From a virus, in the IMG/VR virus record IMGVR_UViG_3300025645_000061, positions 1 through 64,000 of that record: a DNA stretch of 64,000 nucleotides. One strand, written 5' to 3'. This document shows positions 1 to 7,513 of the stretch, one piece after another. Under the pieces are notes generated by a model. That model was not told the DNA's origin. It was given only the letters and a program-made list of their open reading frames with translations, and searched no databases. The position numbers and the translations under genes were made by a program. The stretch's first letter is position 1; the number at the start of each line of letters is the position of its first letter.

Positions 1-126
1 ATAAGTTGTATAAGTTGTATAAGTTGTATAAGTTGTATAAGTTGTATAAGTTGTATAAGTTGTATAAGTTGTATAAGTTGTATAAGTTGTATAAGTTGTA
101 TAAGTTGTATAAGTTGTATAAGTTGT
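1..126. repeat. 14 tandem copies of a 9-bp repeat
   Basis: The unit ataagttgt repeats 14 times without error and then breaks into unique sequence. The window begins inside the array, so its true length is unknown. It lies just past the 3' end of a small leftward gene. It could be an iteron or protein-binding array, or a slippage-prone terminal repeat; nothing in the sequence decides between these. Confidence 0.95.
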
Positions 127-129
127 TAG

Positions 130-306
130 CTATTGTACAACTTCCCACTTATACATATTAGGTATTAATTTATACACTTGTTTAGGTCTATGTCTAAAGA
201 TGAAATGTTTACAAATATAACACTCAGCTATTTCCATACTCTTTGTTTGGGTTACACTTACAGGGAAGTGATTTAAACAGTTACACAATAAATCTTTTAT
301 TTTCAT
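130..306 (-). CDS. small Cys-rich protein (58 aa)
   Basis: Unrecognised small protein starting MKIKDLLCNC. Two cysteine pairs (C8/C10 and C29/C32) suggest a small zinc-binding fold, but no family is recognised. The start is supported by an AGAGGAATT ribosome-binding site about 7 bases upstream. It is the most distal gene of the leftward block and ends next to the 9-bp repeat array. Its leader carries a conserved element shared with the gene at 61895 on the other strand, so it is probably expressed with that gene under the same post-transcriptional control (inference). Confidence 0.6.
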   Translation of the reverse strand: MKIKDLLCNCLNHFPVSVTQTKSMEIAECYICKHFIFRHRPKQVYKLIPNMYKWEVVQ

Positions 307-348
307 TATATAATTCCTCTATTGTTGAAGGAACTGAAACAATTCCCC
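307..348 (-). promoter_or_regulatory. conserved leader with alternative hairpins (copy A)
   Basis: Read on the minus strand, the leader has GGGGAATTGTTTC, then AGTTCC, then AACAATAGAGGAA just before the start codon. ATTGTT can pair with AACAAT (11-base loop), or GGGGAA can pair with TTCCTT using wobble pairs. The two hairpins exclude each other. The same arrangement occurs at 61853-61894. It is probably a translational control element; the ligand is unknown. Confidence 0.6.
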
Positions 349-434
349 TATACTACCATTTCATGTATCAGAATAGTGAATGGAACATTCAATTCTAGTT
401 AAACGAAGTTTCACTTCATTCCCATATATATTGT

Positions 435-731
435 TTATATGTTACGCCTTCTTCTAGACTCTATGTATTCTAACACATCAGAATCATATTTACCATTAAT
501 AAAGTTTACATGTTGGAAGTTACATCCACCTATTTTATAAGCATCATGAATATCATAACAGTGTAAAACCCTATAGTTTATCTTATATCCTGTATAAACA
601 CATGTAGCTGTTGTAGGGAAGTTATCTTTCCACACAATGTCTTTATGGAATTCTTCAAAGTTACCATCCTTAAAGTATTCTACAGCATGTGACCTATACT
701 GGTATACCACTAGAACACGCACCTCATTCAT
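435..731 (-). CDS. hypothetical protein (98 aa)
   Basis: Unrecognised protein. The longest frame starts at a TTG at 746, but an ATG at 731 (MNEVRVLVVYQYRS) has a GAGGG ribosome-binding site at proper spacing and is preferred. It overlaps the end of the upstream leftward gene by 8 bases, so the two are probably translationally coupled. The tail is arginine-rich (ESRRRRNI). It has no membrane segment or known motif. Confidence 0.6.
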   Translation of the reverse strand: MNEVRVLVVYQYRSHAVEYFKDGNFEEFHKDIVWKDNFPTTATCVYTGYKINYRVLHCYDIHDAYKIGGCNFQHVNFINGKYDSDVLEYIESRRRRNI

Positions 732-948
732 GGTCAAAACCCTCAAATTTAACTTCTATAAGTCTTTCTTCTTCTTGTGTTTCTACTTTAGTACCTTCAA
801 TGTCAAAGTCATAACCTACATACTCTACATCAATGGTCATGTCCCAACCCCTATATTTCTCTTTTATAGTAATCATCTTAGCTATAACTTCATCGGGTGT
901 ACAACCATTAATACTTATACTGCTTCCTAGTGTTTTATTTAATTTCAT
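724..948 (-). CDS. hypothetical protein (74 aa)
   Basis: Unrecognised small acidic protein. The start at 948 (MKLNKTLGSSISING) follows a textbook AGGAGG; the longer reading frame would place the ribosome-binding site inside the gene. It contains a stretch resembling DEVIAKMITIKEKYRG. It belongs to the leftward operon of small genes fed by the promoter at 1224-1252. Confidence 0.65.
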   Translation of the reverse strand: MKLNKTLGSSISINGCTPDEVIAKMITIKEKYRGWDMTIDVEYVGYDFDIEGTKVETQEEERLIEVKFEGFDHE

Positions 949-973
949 AAGTAAGCCTCCTATCTTAACCAAG

Positions 974-1183
974 TTATTGGGTAATCATGTTGATTAGTAT
1001 TATTTCTGTTTCTACAACAGACAGTTCAGCATAGAAGTGCATCATAGACTCACTTATAATAAAATCTAAGACACTTTCAGGAGTATAGTACATTCCACAG
1101 TCAAATTGTAACTCTTCTAAGGTTAAACTCTTAGACATATCCCAAATAACTTTATTATTATTGATGCTTTGTTCATTTGTCAT
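974..1183 (-). CDS. hypothetical protein (69 aa)
   Basis: Unrecognised small protein (MTNEQSINNNKVIWDMSK). An AAGGGG ribosome-binding site precedes the ATG. It is the first gene after a good leftward sigma70-type promoter, so it heads the short operon that includes the genes ending at 724, 435 and perhaps 130. Confidence 0.65.
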   Translation of the reverse strand: MTNEQSINNNKVIWDMSKSLTLEELQFDCGMYYTPESVLDFIISESMMHFYAELSVVETEIILINMITQ

Positions 1184-1223
1184 GTAAACCCCTTATATTT
1201 CTCTTTTTATTTGACTGAAACGT

Positions 1224-1252
1224 AGGATACACCTACACCTCACCTTTGTCAA
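1224..1252 (-). promoter_or_regulatory. leftward sigma70-type promoter
   Basis: On the minus strand a perfect TTGACA (1252-1247) is followed after 17 bases by TATCCT (1229-1224), about 40 bases upstream of the first leftward gene of this cluster. Confidence 0.65.
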
Positions 1253-1360
1253 CCCCTATACCCTAAAATATAATTAATATATACCTTGACTTTTCTCTTC
1301 TTTTAGGTTATCATTAATATAGACCTATATAGGGGTTATACAAGGTATATATATAACCTT

Positions 1361-1545
1361 ATAAAGATAAATAATAATAAATAATAACCTAGTAATATAT
1401 ATATAATATATAAAACCCTATATACCCTTATAAAACCCTTATAAAGATAAATAATAATAAATAATAACCTAGTAATATATATATAATATATAAAACCCTA
1501 TATACCCTTATAAAACCCTTATAAAGATAAATACTAATAAATAAA
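1361..1545. repeat. 80-bp tandem duplication plus partial third copy
   Basis: The 80-base unit at 1361-1440 (starting ataaagataaataataataa) is repeated exactly at 1441-1520. A degenerate third start follows at 1521-1545. It is AT-rich and non-coding. Exact identity implies a recent duplication. Confidence 0.9.
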
Positions 1546-1573
1546 AATATAAAACCATTATAACGGTTATTAT

Positions 1574-1690
1574 GGGTAATATACAAATTATAAAGGTTTA
1601 TAAGGGTTTTTAGGGTAATATACAAATTATAAAGGTTTATAAGGGTTTTTAGGGTAATATACAAATTATAAAGGTTTATAAGGGTTTTTA
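1574..1690. repeat. three tandem copies of a 39-bp repeat
   Basis: The unit gggtaatatacaaattataa...ggtttttа-type sequence recurs with a period of 39 bases at 1574, 1613 and 1652. It is non-coding and lies next to the 80-bp duplication. Confidence 0.9.
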
Positions 1691-1918
1691 GGGCTTCTAA
1701 ACCTAAAAATTTGGTTTGATTCTTTGCTTTTAGTATTCCAGAACAACAGATTCCCGTTTAAGGCTCCTAAATAGCCCTTAGAGACATTTTAATAACAAGG
1801 TATACAATCACCCTAGTTAAGGCTTAAAGTTCCTCTAAGAGCTGTTTTATGAAGACTCAGGGGTATATACTTAATGATTCCTAAGTAAACTTACGCTTTC
1901 TATAGAATACCTCCTATT

Positions 1919-2293
1919 TCAGTAAGTCCACATAGCAGCTTCTTCTCGAAGATCAAAATGTAAGAATCTTGCACTCCAATTACCATGCTGCTTTACCCCA
2001 ATTCCATTAATCAGAGGGTATTTAGCAATAATCCTCATAAGTCTAACAGCTTTACCTCCAGCTACCTGAATATCAATTGCTGCTCGTGTATGTTGTCCGG
2101 GTAATGCCTTAGCAAGTTCAACAGGGTGGTTTCTACATCGGTATCCAGAAGATACTGGCATAGTCTCTCCAAATTCTTCCCTAACAACACCCAGTATGTT
2201 CATTAACACGTTAAATTCATTATTTGGGTTGAGTTGTTCACAACCACATTTACACCTTAGTTCATCATCTGTAAAATACTTATATTTGTTCAT
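1919..2293 (-). CDS. M15-family peptidase, probable endolysin
   Basis: Zinc D-Ala-D-Ala-type peptidase of the M15_3 group that would cut peptidoglycan cross-bridge peptides. Visible zinc ligands are H68 and D74 (GQHTRAAIDIQ) and H112 (FLHFD). The N-terminal RCKCGCE stretch is usual in this family, and the 124-aa length matches a single catalytic domain. There is no signal peptide, so release through a holin would be needed. It sits in the leftward block, far from the transglycosylase at 60518, so the phage has two unlike cell-wall enzymes. A GAAGGGAG ribosome-binding site precedes the ATG. Confidence 0.88.
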   Translation of the reverse strand: MNKYKYFTDDELRCKCGCEQLNPNNEFNVLMNILGVVREEFGETMPVSSGYRCRNHPVELAKALPGQHTRAAIDIQVAGGKAVRLMRIIAKYPLINGIGVKQHGNWSARFLHFDLREEAAMWTY

Positions 2294-2321
2294 ACACTTT
2301 TACTCCCTTCTATTTGTAATT

Positions 2322-2597
2322 TTATTTTTCAGTTAAGTATTTATTATATATTTTGGGAAAAGTACACTCACCGCTTCTATGACGTATCTTCCATACCCTA
2401 GCAGAGACTTCACAGTGATCTTTCTCAATAGACTCTAATAAAAGGAATAAAATATTAACAAGCCAATTACCTTCACTGATATACCTCTTGTAGAGATATA
2501 ACCTCCCACACATGCTAGCTCCTTTGGAGCCACAAGTAATGATATTAACTGCCTTACTCGGTACATACCCAAGGGCTTTATCTAATTTGAATAACAT
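2322..2597 (-). CDS. hypothetical protein (91 aa)
   Basis: Unrecognised protein. The ATG at 2597 (MLFKLDKALGYVPS) is preferred over an upstream TTG at 2636 because AAGAGG lies 9 bases before it. It is basic, with a hydrophobic central helix (WLVNILFLLLESI), and ends 28 bases before the M15 peptidase start, so the two probably form one operon and this protein could act in lysis. That link rests on position only. Confidence 0.55.
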   Translation of the reverse strand: MLFKLDKALGYVPSKAVNIITCGSKGASMCGRLYLYKRYISEGNWLVNILFLLLESIEKDHCEVSARVWKIRHRSGECTFPKIYNKYLTEK

Positions 2598-2667
2598 TAA
2601 GCTAGACCTCTTATTGTATACTTTAATTTTAAACAAAAGGGGAAAAGTTTATACTACTCTAGTAGAG

Positions 2668-2679
2668 GAAACAATTCCC
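2668..2679 (-). promoter_or_regulatory. third copy of the GGGAATTGTTTC leader motif
   Basis: On the minus strand GGGAATTGTTTC lies about 70 bases before the gene starting at 2597. It is identical to the core of the conserved leaders at 307-348 and 61853-61894 but lacks the AACAAT partner. A different hairpin (CTCTACTAGAG) follows it. Confidence 0.4.
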
Positions 2680-2695
2680 TTTATGACTTTAGAGG

Positions 2696-3277
2696 TTAAA
2701 CATCTTCCCCACGCAAGCGTTTAATTAACTTACCTTTAGTTTCTTGTTTATTCCCTTTAAAGCCTTTAGATATAACGAAAGCTACTAGGGCTACTTTGGT
2801 CATAGCTGTTAGCTCGGTGTCACTTGGAAGTTCATCTACAACTTCGTCAGGGTCTTGCGTAAGTTCTTCAGAAACTTCTACATGCTCAACAGCTTCATCA
2901 ACACTAATTACTGAACCTTCTAAACCTTGTATTTGTTCTTCAACTACTTCTTCAAGATTTGGTTTGTCAAGCATAACCATAGTATATCCAGAATCTTCTA
3001 AACGAGCCTTATAGATACTTACTGGGGTTACTGATCTAATCTCACGACCATCAGCAGCAAGCTCTGCTACGATAGCTACCATCCCTGTCAGACCCCTTCC
3101 TTCAAATATCTTACCACAGTCTTTAACTCTAATGTCAAAGGAAGCCATTCGTGATACTGAACTTACTCCACCTGTATGTGCTCTAATATTACAAGAGGGT
3201 ATTAGTCCTGCTTGTGATTCTACTATTACTTCCTGTATAAACTCTTGTAAGTTATTTGATTTAATTAATTTACTCAT
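2696..3277 (-). CDS. hypothetical protein with C-terminal SAP/HeH-like domain
   Basis: 193-residue unrecognised protein. The first ~110 residues look like a folded beta-rich domain. Residues ~115-150 are strongly acidic (Glu/Asp/Val-rich linker). The last ~40 (TKVALVAFVISKGFKGNKQE then a basic KLIKRLR) resemble the SAP or HeH helix-extension-helix DNA-binding motif found at the ends of many phage proteins. The start overlaps the upstream zinc-ribbon gene by 8 bases, suggesting coupled translation. DNA binding is inferred from the tail only. Confidence 0.6.
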   Translation of the reverse strand: MSKLIKSNNLQEFIQEVIVESQAGLIPSCNIRAHTGGVSSVSRMASFDIRVKDCGKIFEGRGLTGMVAIVAELAADGREIRSVTPVSIYKARLEDSGYTMVMLDKPNLEEVVEEQIQGLEGSVISVDEAVEHVEVSEELTQDPDEVVDELPSDTELTAMTKVALVAFVISKGFKGNKQETKGKLIKRLRGEDV

Positions 3278-3593
3278 CTTCTAAATCCTCTTGTTGAAAC
3301 GAACCATTCCAAGATTCGCTATACTCTTCAAAAATATCAAAGAAAGCATCTCCACTTCCTAAGCCCATTGTAGAAATATCCTCTCTGTTAGCAATTCTTC
3401 TCATAAGGGAATCACTACCACCTACATACTCGTGTATAGGGCTGTAATCGAAACAGAGACCTCTACACATGGTACACAAACCATCATGTTCCCCTGTTTC
3501 TTTTTGTTTATATCTTAATTCCATAGAGCTTATCACTCTATCGCACGACATACATCGGCTCACACATTGTACTCCTGTTTTTGAACGACTCAC
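3270..3593 (-). CDS. zinc-ribbon protein (107 aa)
   Basis: Unrecognised protein with two CxxC pairs about 23 residues apart (CMSCDR near 14-17 and CTMCRG near 40-43), which is a zinc-ribbon arrangement. The C-terminal half is acidic. It is the first gene of the leftward operon driven from 3761-3789, so it is probably among the first leftward proteins made. It could be a DNA- or RNA-polymerase-binding regulator; no family is recognised. Confidence 0.6.
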   Translation of the reverse strand: MSRSKTGVQCVSRCMSCDRVISSMELRYKQKETGEHDGLCTMCRGLCFDYSPIHEYVGGSDSLMRRIANREDISTMGLGSGDAFFDIFEEYSESWNGSFQQEDLEDE

Positions 3594-3760
3594 ATTGGAA
3601 TCATTAGTTCCGAACCTTATAATAGCCCGTTATATAGGTTCTATATATTACTTGTTTATTCGTTATAAGGTATTATATATCTCTTATATATGTTTACTTA
3701 AAGTAAAATTTAAAAGAGAAATAAGATAAAGGTAACTTCATATACCCTTATATGGTTTTT

Positions 3761-3789
3761 ATTGTATCATGAGAAATCTGGTTTGTCAA
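3761..3789 (-). promoter_or_regulatory. leftward sigma70-type promoter
   Basis: On the minus strand TTGACA (3789-3784), a 17-base spacer, then TACAAT (3766-3761). It drives the zinc-ribbon, SAP-like and M15 peptidase genes. Confidence 0.75.
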
Positions 3790-3911
3790 GGGGTAATTTA
3801 CAATTAAATCAATATTATTTTGATTATTATTACTTTTTGTAAGGATAACCCCAAATTATAACACAAACCTACCTAAAAGATATATAAATCTTATATAAGT
3901 ATAAATAAAGC

Positions 3912-3940
3912 TTGACAAACGCCTCAACAGGTGTTAAACT
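3912..3940 (+). promoter_or_regulatory. rightward sigma70-type promoter
   Basis: AAGC-TTGACA at 3912, a 17-base spacer and TAAACT at 3935-3940, upstream of the gene at 3980. It shares the AAGCTTGAC context with several other promoters in the window. Confidence 0.7.
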
Positions 3941-3979
3941 AGCACTTAGAGATACAAGATTTATTTAAAGGATAAGCTT

Positions 3980-4471
3980 ATGGCGAATTATAACTACAAT
4001 CCTGATGTTGATAAGCCTATCTTTGATGTTGATGGTAACAAGCTTACAAGTATACCACATGCACCTAAAAAGCTTATATATAATGCTGATGGACTTAAGT
4101 TATCCAAGGTTACTCTGAACATACCACAAAAAAGTGGTTTTGGTACTAAAGAAAATGCCAAGAAGATTAACAGGATAGGAAGACCTAAAGGATCACGAAC
4201 AAAAACAAAGAATACCTTACTCGACGCAATTAGTCGCTTTGAGAATTACCAATTAGATGCTGCTGAACTTATCGTAGCTGTTATGATGGGTGATGAAGCT
4301 AAAGTTGGTGGAGAGATTAAAGTTTCTGATAGGGTTGGTGCAGCTAAGTACGTTATTGAAGCACCTAGAAAAATGGATAAACCGAGTACAGATGAAAAGA
4401 GTGATTCACTCGTTGAAGATGAGGTTGAAGTAATAAAACCTTTGATTTCCCTTACTGTCTCGGATCGTTGA
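3980..4471 (+). CDS. possible terminase small subunit
   Basis: 163-residue protein with an AT-hook-like GRPKGSRTKTKNT at about 67-79, followed by a helical region (LLDAISRFENYQLDAAELIV) and DRVGAAKYVIEAP. This layout of a basic GRPKGS tract and then helices is common in phage small terminase subunits, which recognise DNA for packaging. It is the first gene of the rightward virion module but lies 7.5 kb from the large subunit. It could instead be another small DNA-binding protein. Confidence 0.45.
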   Translation: MANYNYNPDVDKPIFDVDGNKLTSIPHAPKKLIYNADGLKLSKVTLNIPQKSGFGTKENAKKINRIGRPKGSRTKTKNTLLDAISRFENYQLDAAELIVAVMMGDEAKVGGEIKVSDRVGAAKYVIEAPRKMDKPSTDEKSDSLVEDEVEVIKPLISLTVSDR

Positions 4472-4555
4472 CGGTAAACTTATGTTAAATAATAATAATA
4501 AAAATAAGAATATACCGTGTAATAACACTGGGGGTTTCTTGGTGGGGGTATGCTC

Positions 4556-4909
4556 ATGATGGAACTTTTAGCTATGATGTGGAAACAACTAACTCATAAT
4601 ACTGCACTAGCGTTTATAGCTGTTGTCCTTATCTCAGGTTCTAATTCTTATGTAGCGTTAGAGTCCTCAAGAACAAACCATAACGTAGAAGCAACCAACA
4701 GAACAATGGTAGCCATTTCAGAAAGAAGTGAAAGTAATAGCCAGATTCTTGCAAAAACACAAAGAGATATGTTAAACTTGCAAGAGAAATTGTTTAACAG
4801 AGATTACGAACAGGATAAGGTTATTGCTCAAATTTATAGAGATATCCTTGACACAGAATCTCGTGTTAATAGACTAGAAGTACACAGTTTACAGAATAAC
4901 CGAAAATAA
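4556..4909 (+). CDS. membrane-anchored coiled-coil protein, possibly lysis-related
   Basis: About 117 residues: a short N-terminus, one hydrophobic segment (ALAFIAVVLISG) and then a long hydrophilic coiled-coil-like tail rich in Ser, Asn, Gln and Glu. The ATG at 4556 is preferred to the one at 4550 because GGTGGGGG would otherwise sit too close; 4559 is also possible. The topology suits a spanin- or holin-associated protein, but no family is recognised and there is no lytic enzyme beside it. Confidence 0.5.
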   Translation: MMELLAMMWKQLTHNTALAFIAVVLISGSNSYVALESSRTNHNVEATNRTMVAISERSESNSQILAKTQRDMLNLQEKLFNRDYEQDKVIAQIYRDILDTESRVNRLEVHSLQNNRK

Positions 4910-4990
4910 GTAAGACTAGTCAGAAGATGCTAACCTGAACCATTAGGTTTACATAAAGGAGAAATCTTCCATTTTTATTTAAATAAATAC

Positions 4991-5018
4991 TTGACATATA
5001 GAAAATCTGTGGTATATT
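4991..5018 (+). promoter_or_regulatory. sigma70-type promoter
   Basis: TTGACA at 4991-4996, a 16-base spacer ending TGG, and TATATT at 5013-5018, upstream of the small membrane protein gene at 5101. The TGG-TATATTA segment matches that of the promoter before the large terminase. Confidence 0.7.
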
Positions 5019-5100
5019 AGTACATGGATAAGGGACAGGAACGGTTTCCTGCTTATCGTCACTCGTAAAGGGTTTAGCCGATAAATTACCCGGAGGTTGT

Positions 5101-5325
5101 ATGAATATAGTATTCAACGTAGCAAAGTATTTACTCTGCATCGGGCTTATGGCACTAACGACAGTTGGTGTATTTGTGTGGTGTGTGGTACTAGGCAGTT
5201 ACGCTAGTATCTTGTTCGGTCTAACGCTGATGATGATGTCAGCACTGTACGCTTATGGTACTATGAGATTAGTTACATGGTTATGGGTTCTTAAGTATGA
5301 GGACTTCATACGACCCAAAGAATAG
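5101..5325 (+). CDS. two-TM membrane protein, holin candidate
   Basis: 74 residues with two hydrophobic segments (about 8-32 and 36-62) and a charged C-terminus (KYEDFIRPKE). A strong CCCGGAGG ribosome-binding site precedes the ATG and it has its own promoter. Size and topology fit a class II holin, which would let the leftward M15 peptidase reach the wall. This is inferred from topology alone. Confidence 0.5.
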   Translation: MNIVFNVAKYLLCIGLMALTTVGVFVWCVVLGSYASILFGLTLMMMSALYAYGTMRLVTWLWVLKYEDFIRPKE

Positions 5326-5550
5326 AAGTGCTAGTTATAAGAAGCACGAAAAATAGTAACAGTAGCTACCTGTATAAAAGAAGCACTAATTAAAGAGTTT
5401 CTACTTAGGTGATAGCCGGGTAGACATGGTAGTAGATTAGGATAAATGTTGCATCTTTCTTCCGCTGAGTAGCCTATGTCGCTCATCTACCGAATAAGTT
5501 AATCGACGTATGCAAACGGTCTAAGTGGTTAACAACATACACAATTATAA
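5326..5550 (+). other. structured non-coding stretch before tRNA-Thr
   Basis: No gene is visible. GGTAGA (5419-5424) can pair with TCTACC (5486-5491), enclosing about 60 bases. GTTAATCGA near 5499 is complementary to the 5' end of tRNA-Thr (TCGATTAG). The segment GCAAACGGTCTAAGTGG near 5513 resembles a tRNA D-arm, but no matching T-arm was found. It could be a degenerate tRNA or a tRNA-processing leader. Confidence 0.35.
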
Positions 5551-5625
5551 GCTCGATTAGTTAACTCGGTATAACAAGGAACTTGTAATTCTTAGTAGGC
5601 AGTTCGAATCTGTCATTGAGCACCA
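5551..5625 (+). tRNA. tRNA-Thr (anticodon UGU)
   Basis: A complete cloverleaf: acceptor GCTCGAT/ATTGAGC (one wobble), D stem GTTA/TAAC with GG in the loop, anticodon stem AGGAA/TTCTT with loop CTTGTAA, T arm GGCAG-TTCGAAT-CTGTC, and an encoded CCA. It reads ACA codons, which suits an AT-rich phage. Confidence 0.9.
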
Positions 5626-5692
5626 AAAATTATACCCATTCTCTCTATTTCAATATAATATAATAAAAACTTACCCAACTGGAAAACTAATA

Positions 5693-7474
5693 ATGGCAAT
5701 AGCAACAGACATTGCAATTGATGGCACAGGAGCTATCTACTATAAAGGGGCTGTGCATGGTGCGGCTGGAGCCGGCTACTACACAGTAATTGAACTTCAT
5801 AGATTTGTACAAGATTTAGCAGATGATGCTACTGCTGCTGGTGATGATCTTATTGATATCACAAGCACAACACCTTCCGACAGATCAACAGATAACATTA
5901 TCTCTATCCTTACGGGTTACTTACTAGATGATACTAACGGTGCTGCTACAGACCCTATTACAGAACACTTGTATGATGGTTCTATTATTGAAGCAGACGG
6001 TACTATCTATGATGGTGTCGTGGTTATTGCTGGCGAAGGTATGGATTTGCAGATTATGCAAAACGGTGCTCAACTAGCCAATGACTACTGGAATACTATT
6101 CCGGATGGTCAGACTACCCCCGGTCTCAATAGAGATACAGCAAACGGTATCTCTCATAGATTTATGATTGAAGTGAACACTGCTGGCACACCTATTGACG
6201 GTAGACGTTTGATTGGTATGACTCGTGTTGACTTCTCTACAGACACAGTAGATGGTAAGACATTCTCAGAGTTTAAGATTAACGGTACTGCTCGTGGCAA
6301 TAACGTGATGGCTCTGACTTTTGCGAATGACTTGAATGATACGTCATCTGCTGCTGCATTCTCCACTATCGCTAACATCAAAGAAGGTTATAATCTTTTA
6401 GATGTAAACAATGATACAGTAAACGAAGCATACTACTCACAGTGGAACAGAGATTCTTACACTATTAACCAATTCTACCAGAGAATGAAGTATTTGTCTC
6501 GTGGTGCTGCGGATAACGTAGGTACTCTTTACGGTATTGATGCTAAAATCTTCCGTGGTATTACACACGAAGTAGCTCTTACTGATCTAACAACTGGTAT
6601 TTGGGTTGAACCTGAAGCATTGTCTTGGGGTACAGGCGCAACTGCTGGTACTGGACAATTACTTGCTATTGATAATACTGCTAGTGGTTCTGCTACTAAG
6701 TTATGGATGCAAATCCTAACAGGTGTTGCTCCAAATGCTAACACTATTACAAGTGCTACAAACGGTGCTACAGCAACAGCCGGTACAGTTGTAGAGCGTA
6801 CAATCTCTACTCCTTTTGTTGGTGTATCAACTGGTACTTCACTTATTGGTTCATATGGTTTAGGTCTAGAAACAGCAGACCTAAGTTCTACAGATAAAGT
6901 GTTCGACTTAACAAATACACAGATTACACCACCTAACAATGTAACATTTACAGTGTCTGGTATTGTGTCTGGTGAAGATAGAGTCCTAGTTGGCCCTGAT
7001 ACAGGTGCTACTGCTCTTGCTGATGGTCAGTTCTTAGTAAGTACAGCTATTACAGGTGCTTCTACTTCACTTATTGTTAAAGTTGGTACAGAAACCCCCG
7101 GTACTGGTACTAACTCAGCTACTGATACACCTAATACTGGTACTATCCGTATCCAAGAAGATACTACAGGTATTTTCCAGCGTGTTGCTTATACTGGCTT
7201 TACAGTTGGTGCTGGTATTATGACCTTCACTGGTATTTCTGGCCCACCTATTGCCTCTATCAACAACAAAGTGTTCATCAGTTATATTGATACACTTGCA
7301 GGGGGTACTTCTGTAGCTTACTCTTCTGTTTATGTTGCAGATAGAGATGTATTTGTAAGGGTTCGTGATTCTGGTACTGCTGGTGATGGGTTTAGTATTA
7401 AGACTTTTGAAACCAAAGGTACAGTAGGCTCAAACGGCGGATCAACATCTGCTATTAGAACCTCTGACGAATAA
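5693..7474 (+). CDS. large virion structural protein, probably fibre-like
   Basis: 593 residues, Thr/Gly/Ala/Ser-rich with almost no cysteine and repeated GTxTxATxGT-type runs in the second half, typical of beta-structured virion surface proteins. No enzyme motif is visible. It heads a 6-kb run of similar proteins before the terminase. The ribosome-binding site is weak (CTGGAAAAC). Frequent GGTACT/ACAGGT words suggest low-complexity expansion. The exact virion location is unknown. Confidence 0.6.
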   Translation: MAIATDIAIDGTGAIYYKGAVHGAAGAGYYTVIELHRFVQDLADDATAAGDDLIDITSTTPSDRSTDNIISILTGYLLDDTNGAATDPITEHLYDGSIIEADGTIYDGVVVIAGEGMDLQIMQNGAQLANDYWNTIPDGQTTPGLNRDTANGISHRFMIEVNTAGTPIDGRRLIGMTRVDFSTDTVDGKTFSEFKINGTARGNNVMALTFANDLNDTSSAAAFSTIANIKEGYNLLDVNNDTVNEAYYSQWNRDSYTINQFYQRMKYLSRGAADNVGTLYGIDAKIFRGITHEVALTDLTTGIWVEPEALSWGTGATAGTGQLLAIDNTASGSATKLWMQILTGVAPNANTITSATNGATATAGTVVERTISTPFVGVSTGTSLIGSYGLGLETADLSSTDKVFDLTNTQITPPNNVTFTVSGIVSGEDRVLVGPDTGATALADGQFLVSTAITGASTSLIVKVGTETPGTGTNSATDTPNTGTIRIQEDTTGIFQRVAYTGFTVGAGIMTFTGISGPPIASINNKVFISYIDTLAGGTSVAYSSVYVADRDVFVRVRDSGTAGDGFSIKTFETKGTVGSNGGSTSAIRTSDE

Positions 7475-7513
7475 TAGAGTCCTCATAGGGGTAAATTTAA
7501 GAGAGGTTAATAG

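Larger units (their letters stand above)
1253..1918. other. AT-rich non-coding stretch full of repeats
   Basis: About 660 bases lie between two leftward transcription units. It is almost purely A+T in 1260-1690 and holds two different tandem repeats, listed separately. Open frames here are low-complexity (Leu/Ile/Tyr only) and are not credible genes. No convincing terminator for the M15 peptidase operon was found in 1691-1918. Confidence 0.7.
3594..3979. other. divergent intergenic control region
   Basis: 386 bases without a gene. It holds one leftward and one rightward sigma70-type promoter, listed separately, with AT-rich sequence between them. This is where transcription direction switches for the whole window. 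Confidence 0.75.

Noticed and set aside
1428-1664. Leftward open frame rich in Leu/Ile/Tyr
   Set aside because: It is produced by the tandem repeats and has no ribosome-binding site or plausible protein composition.
4483-4560. 25-codon frame before the coiled-coil membrane gene
   Set aside because: Asn-rich low-complexity sequence without a proper ribosome-binding site.
5499-5550. A second tRNA before tRNA-Thr
   Set aside because: A D-arm-like segment is present but no acceptor or T-arm could be paired.
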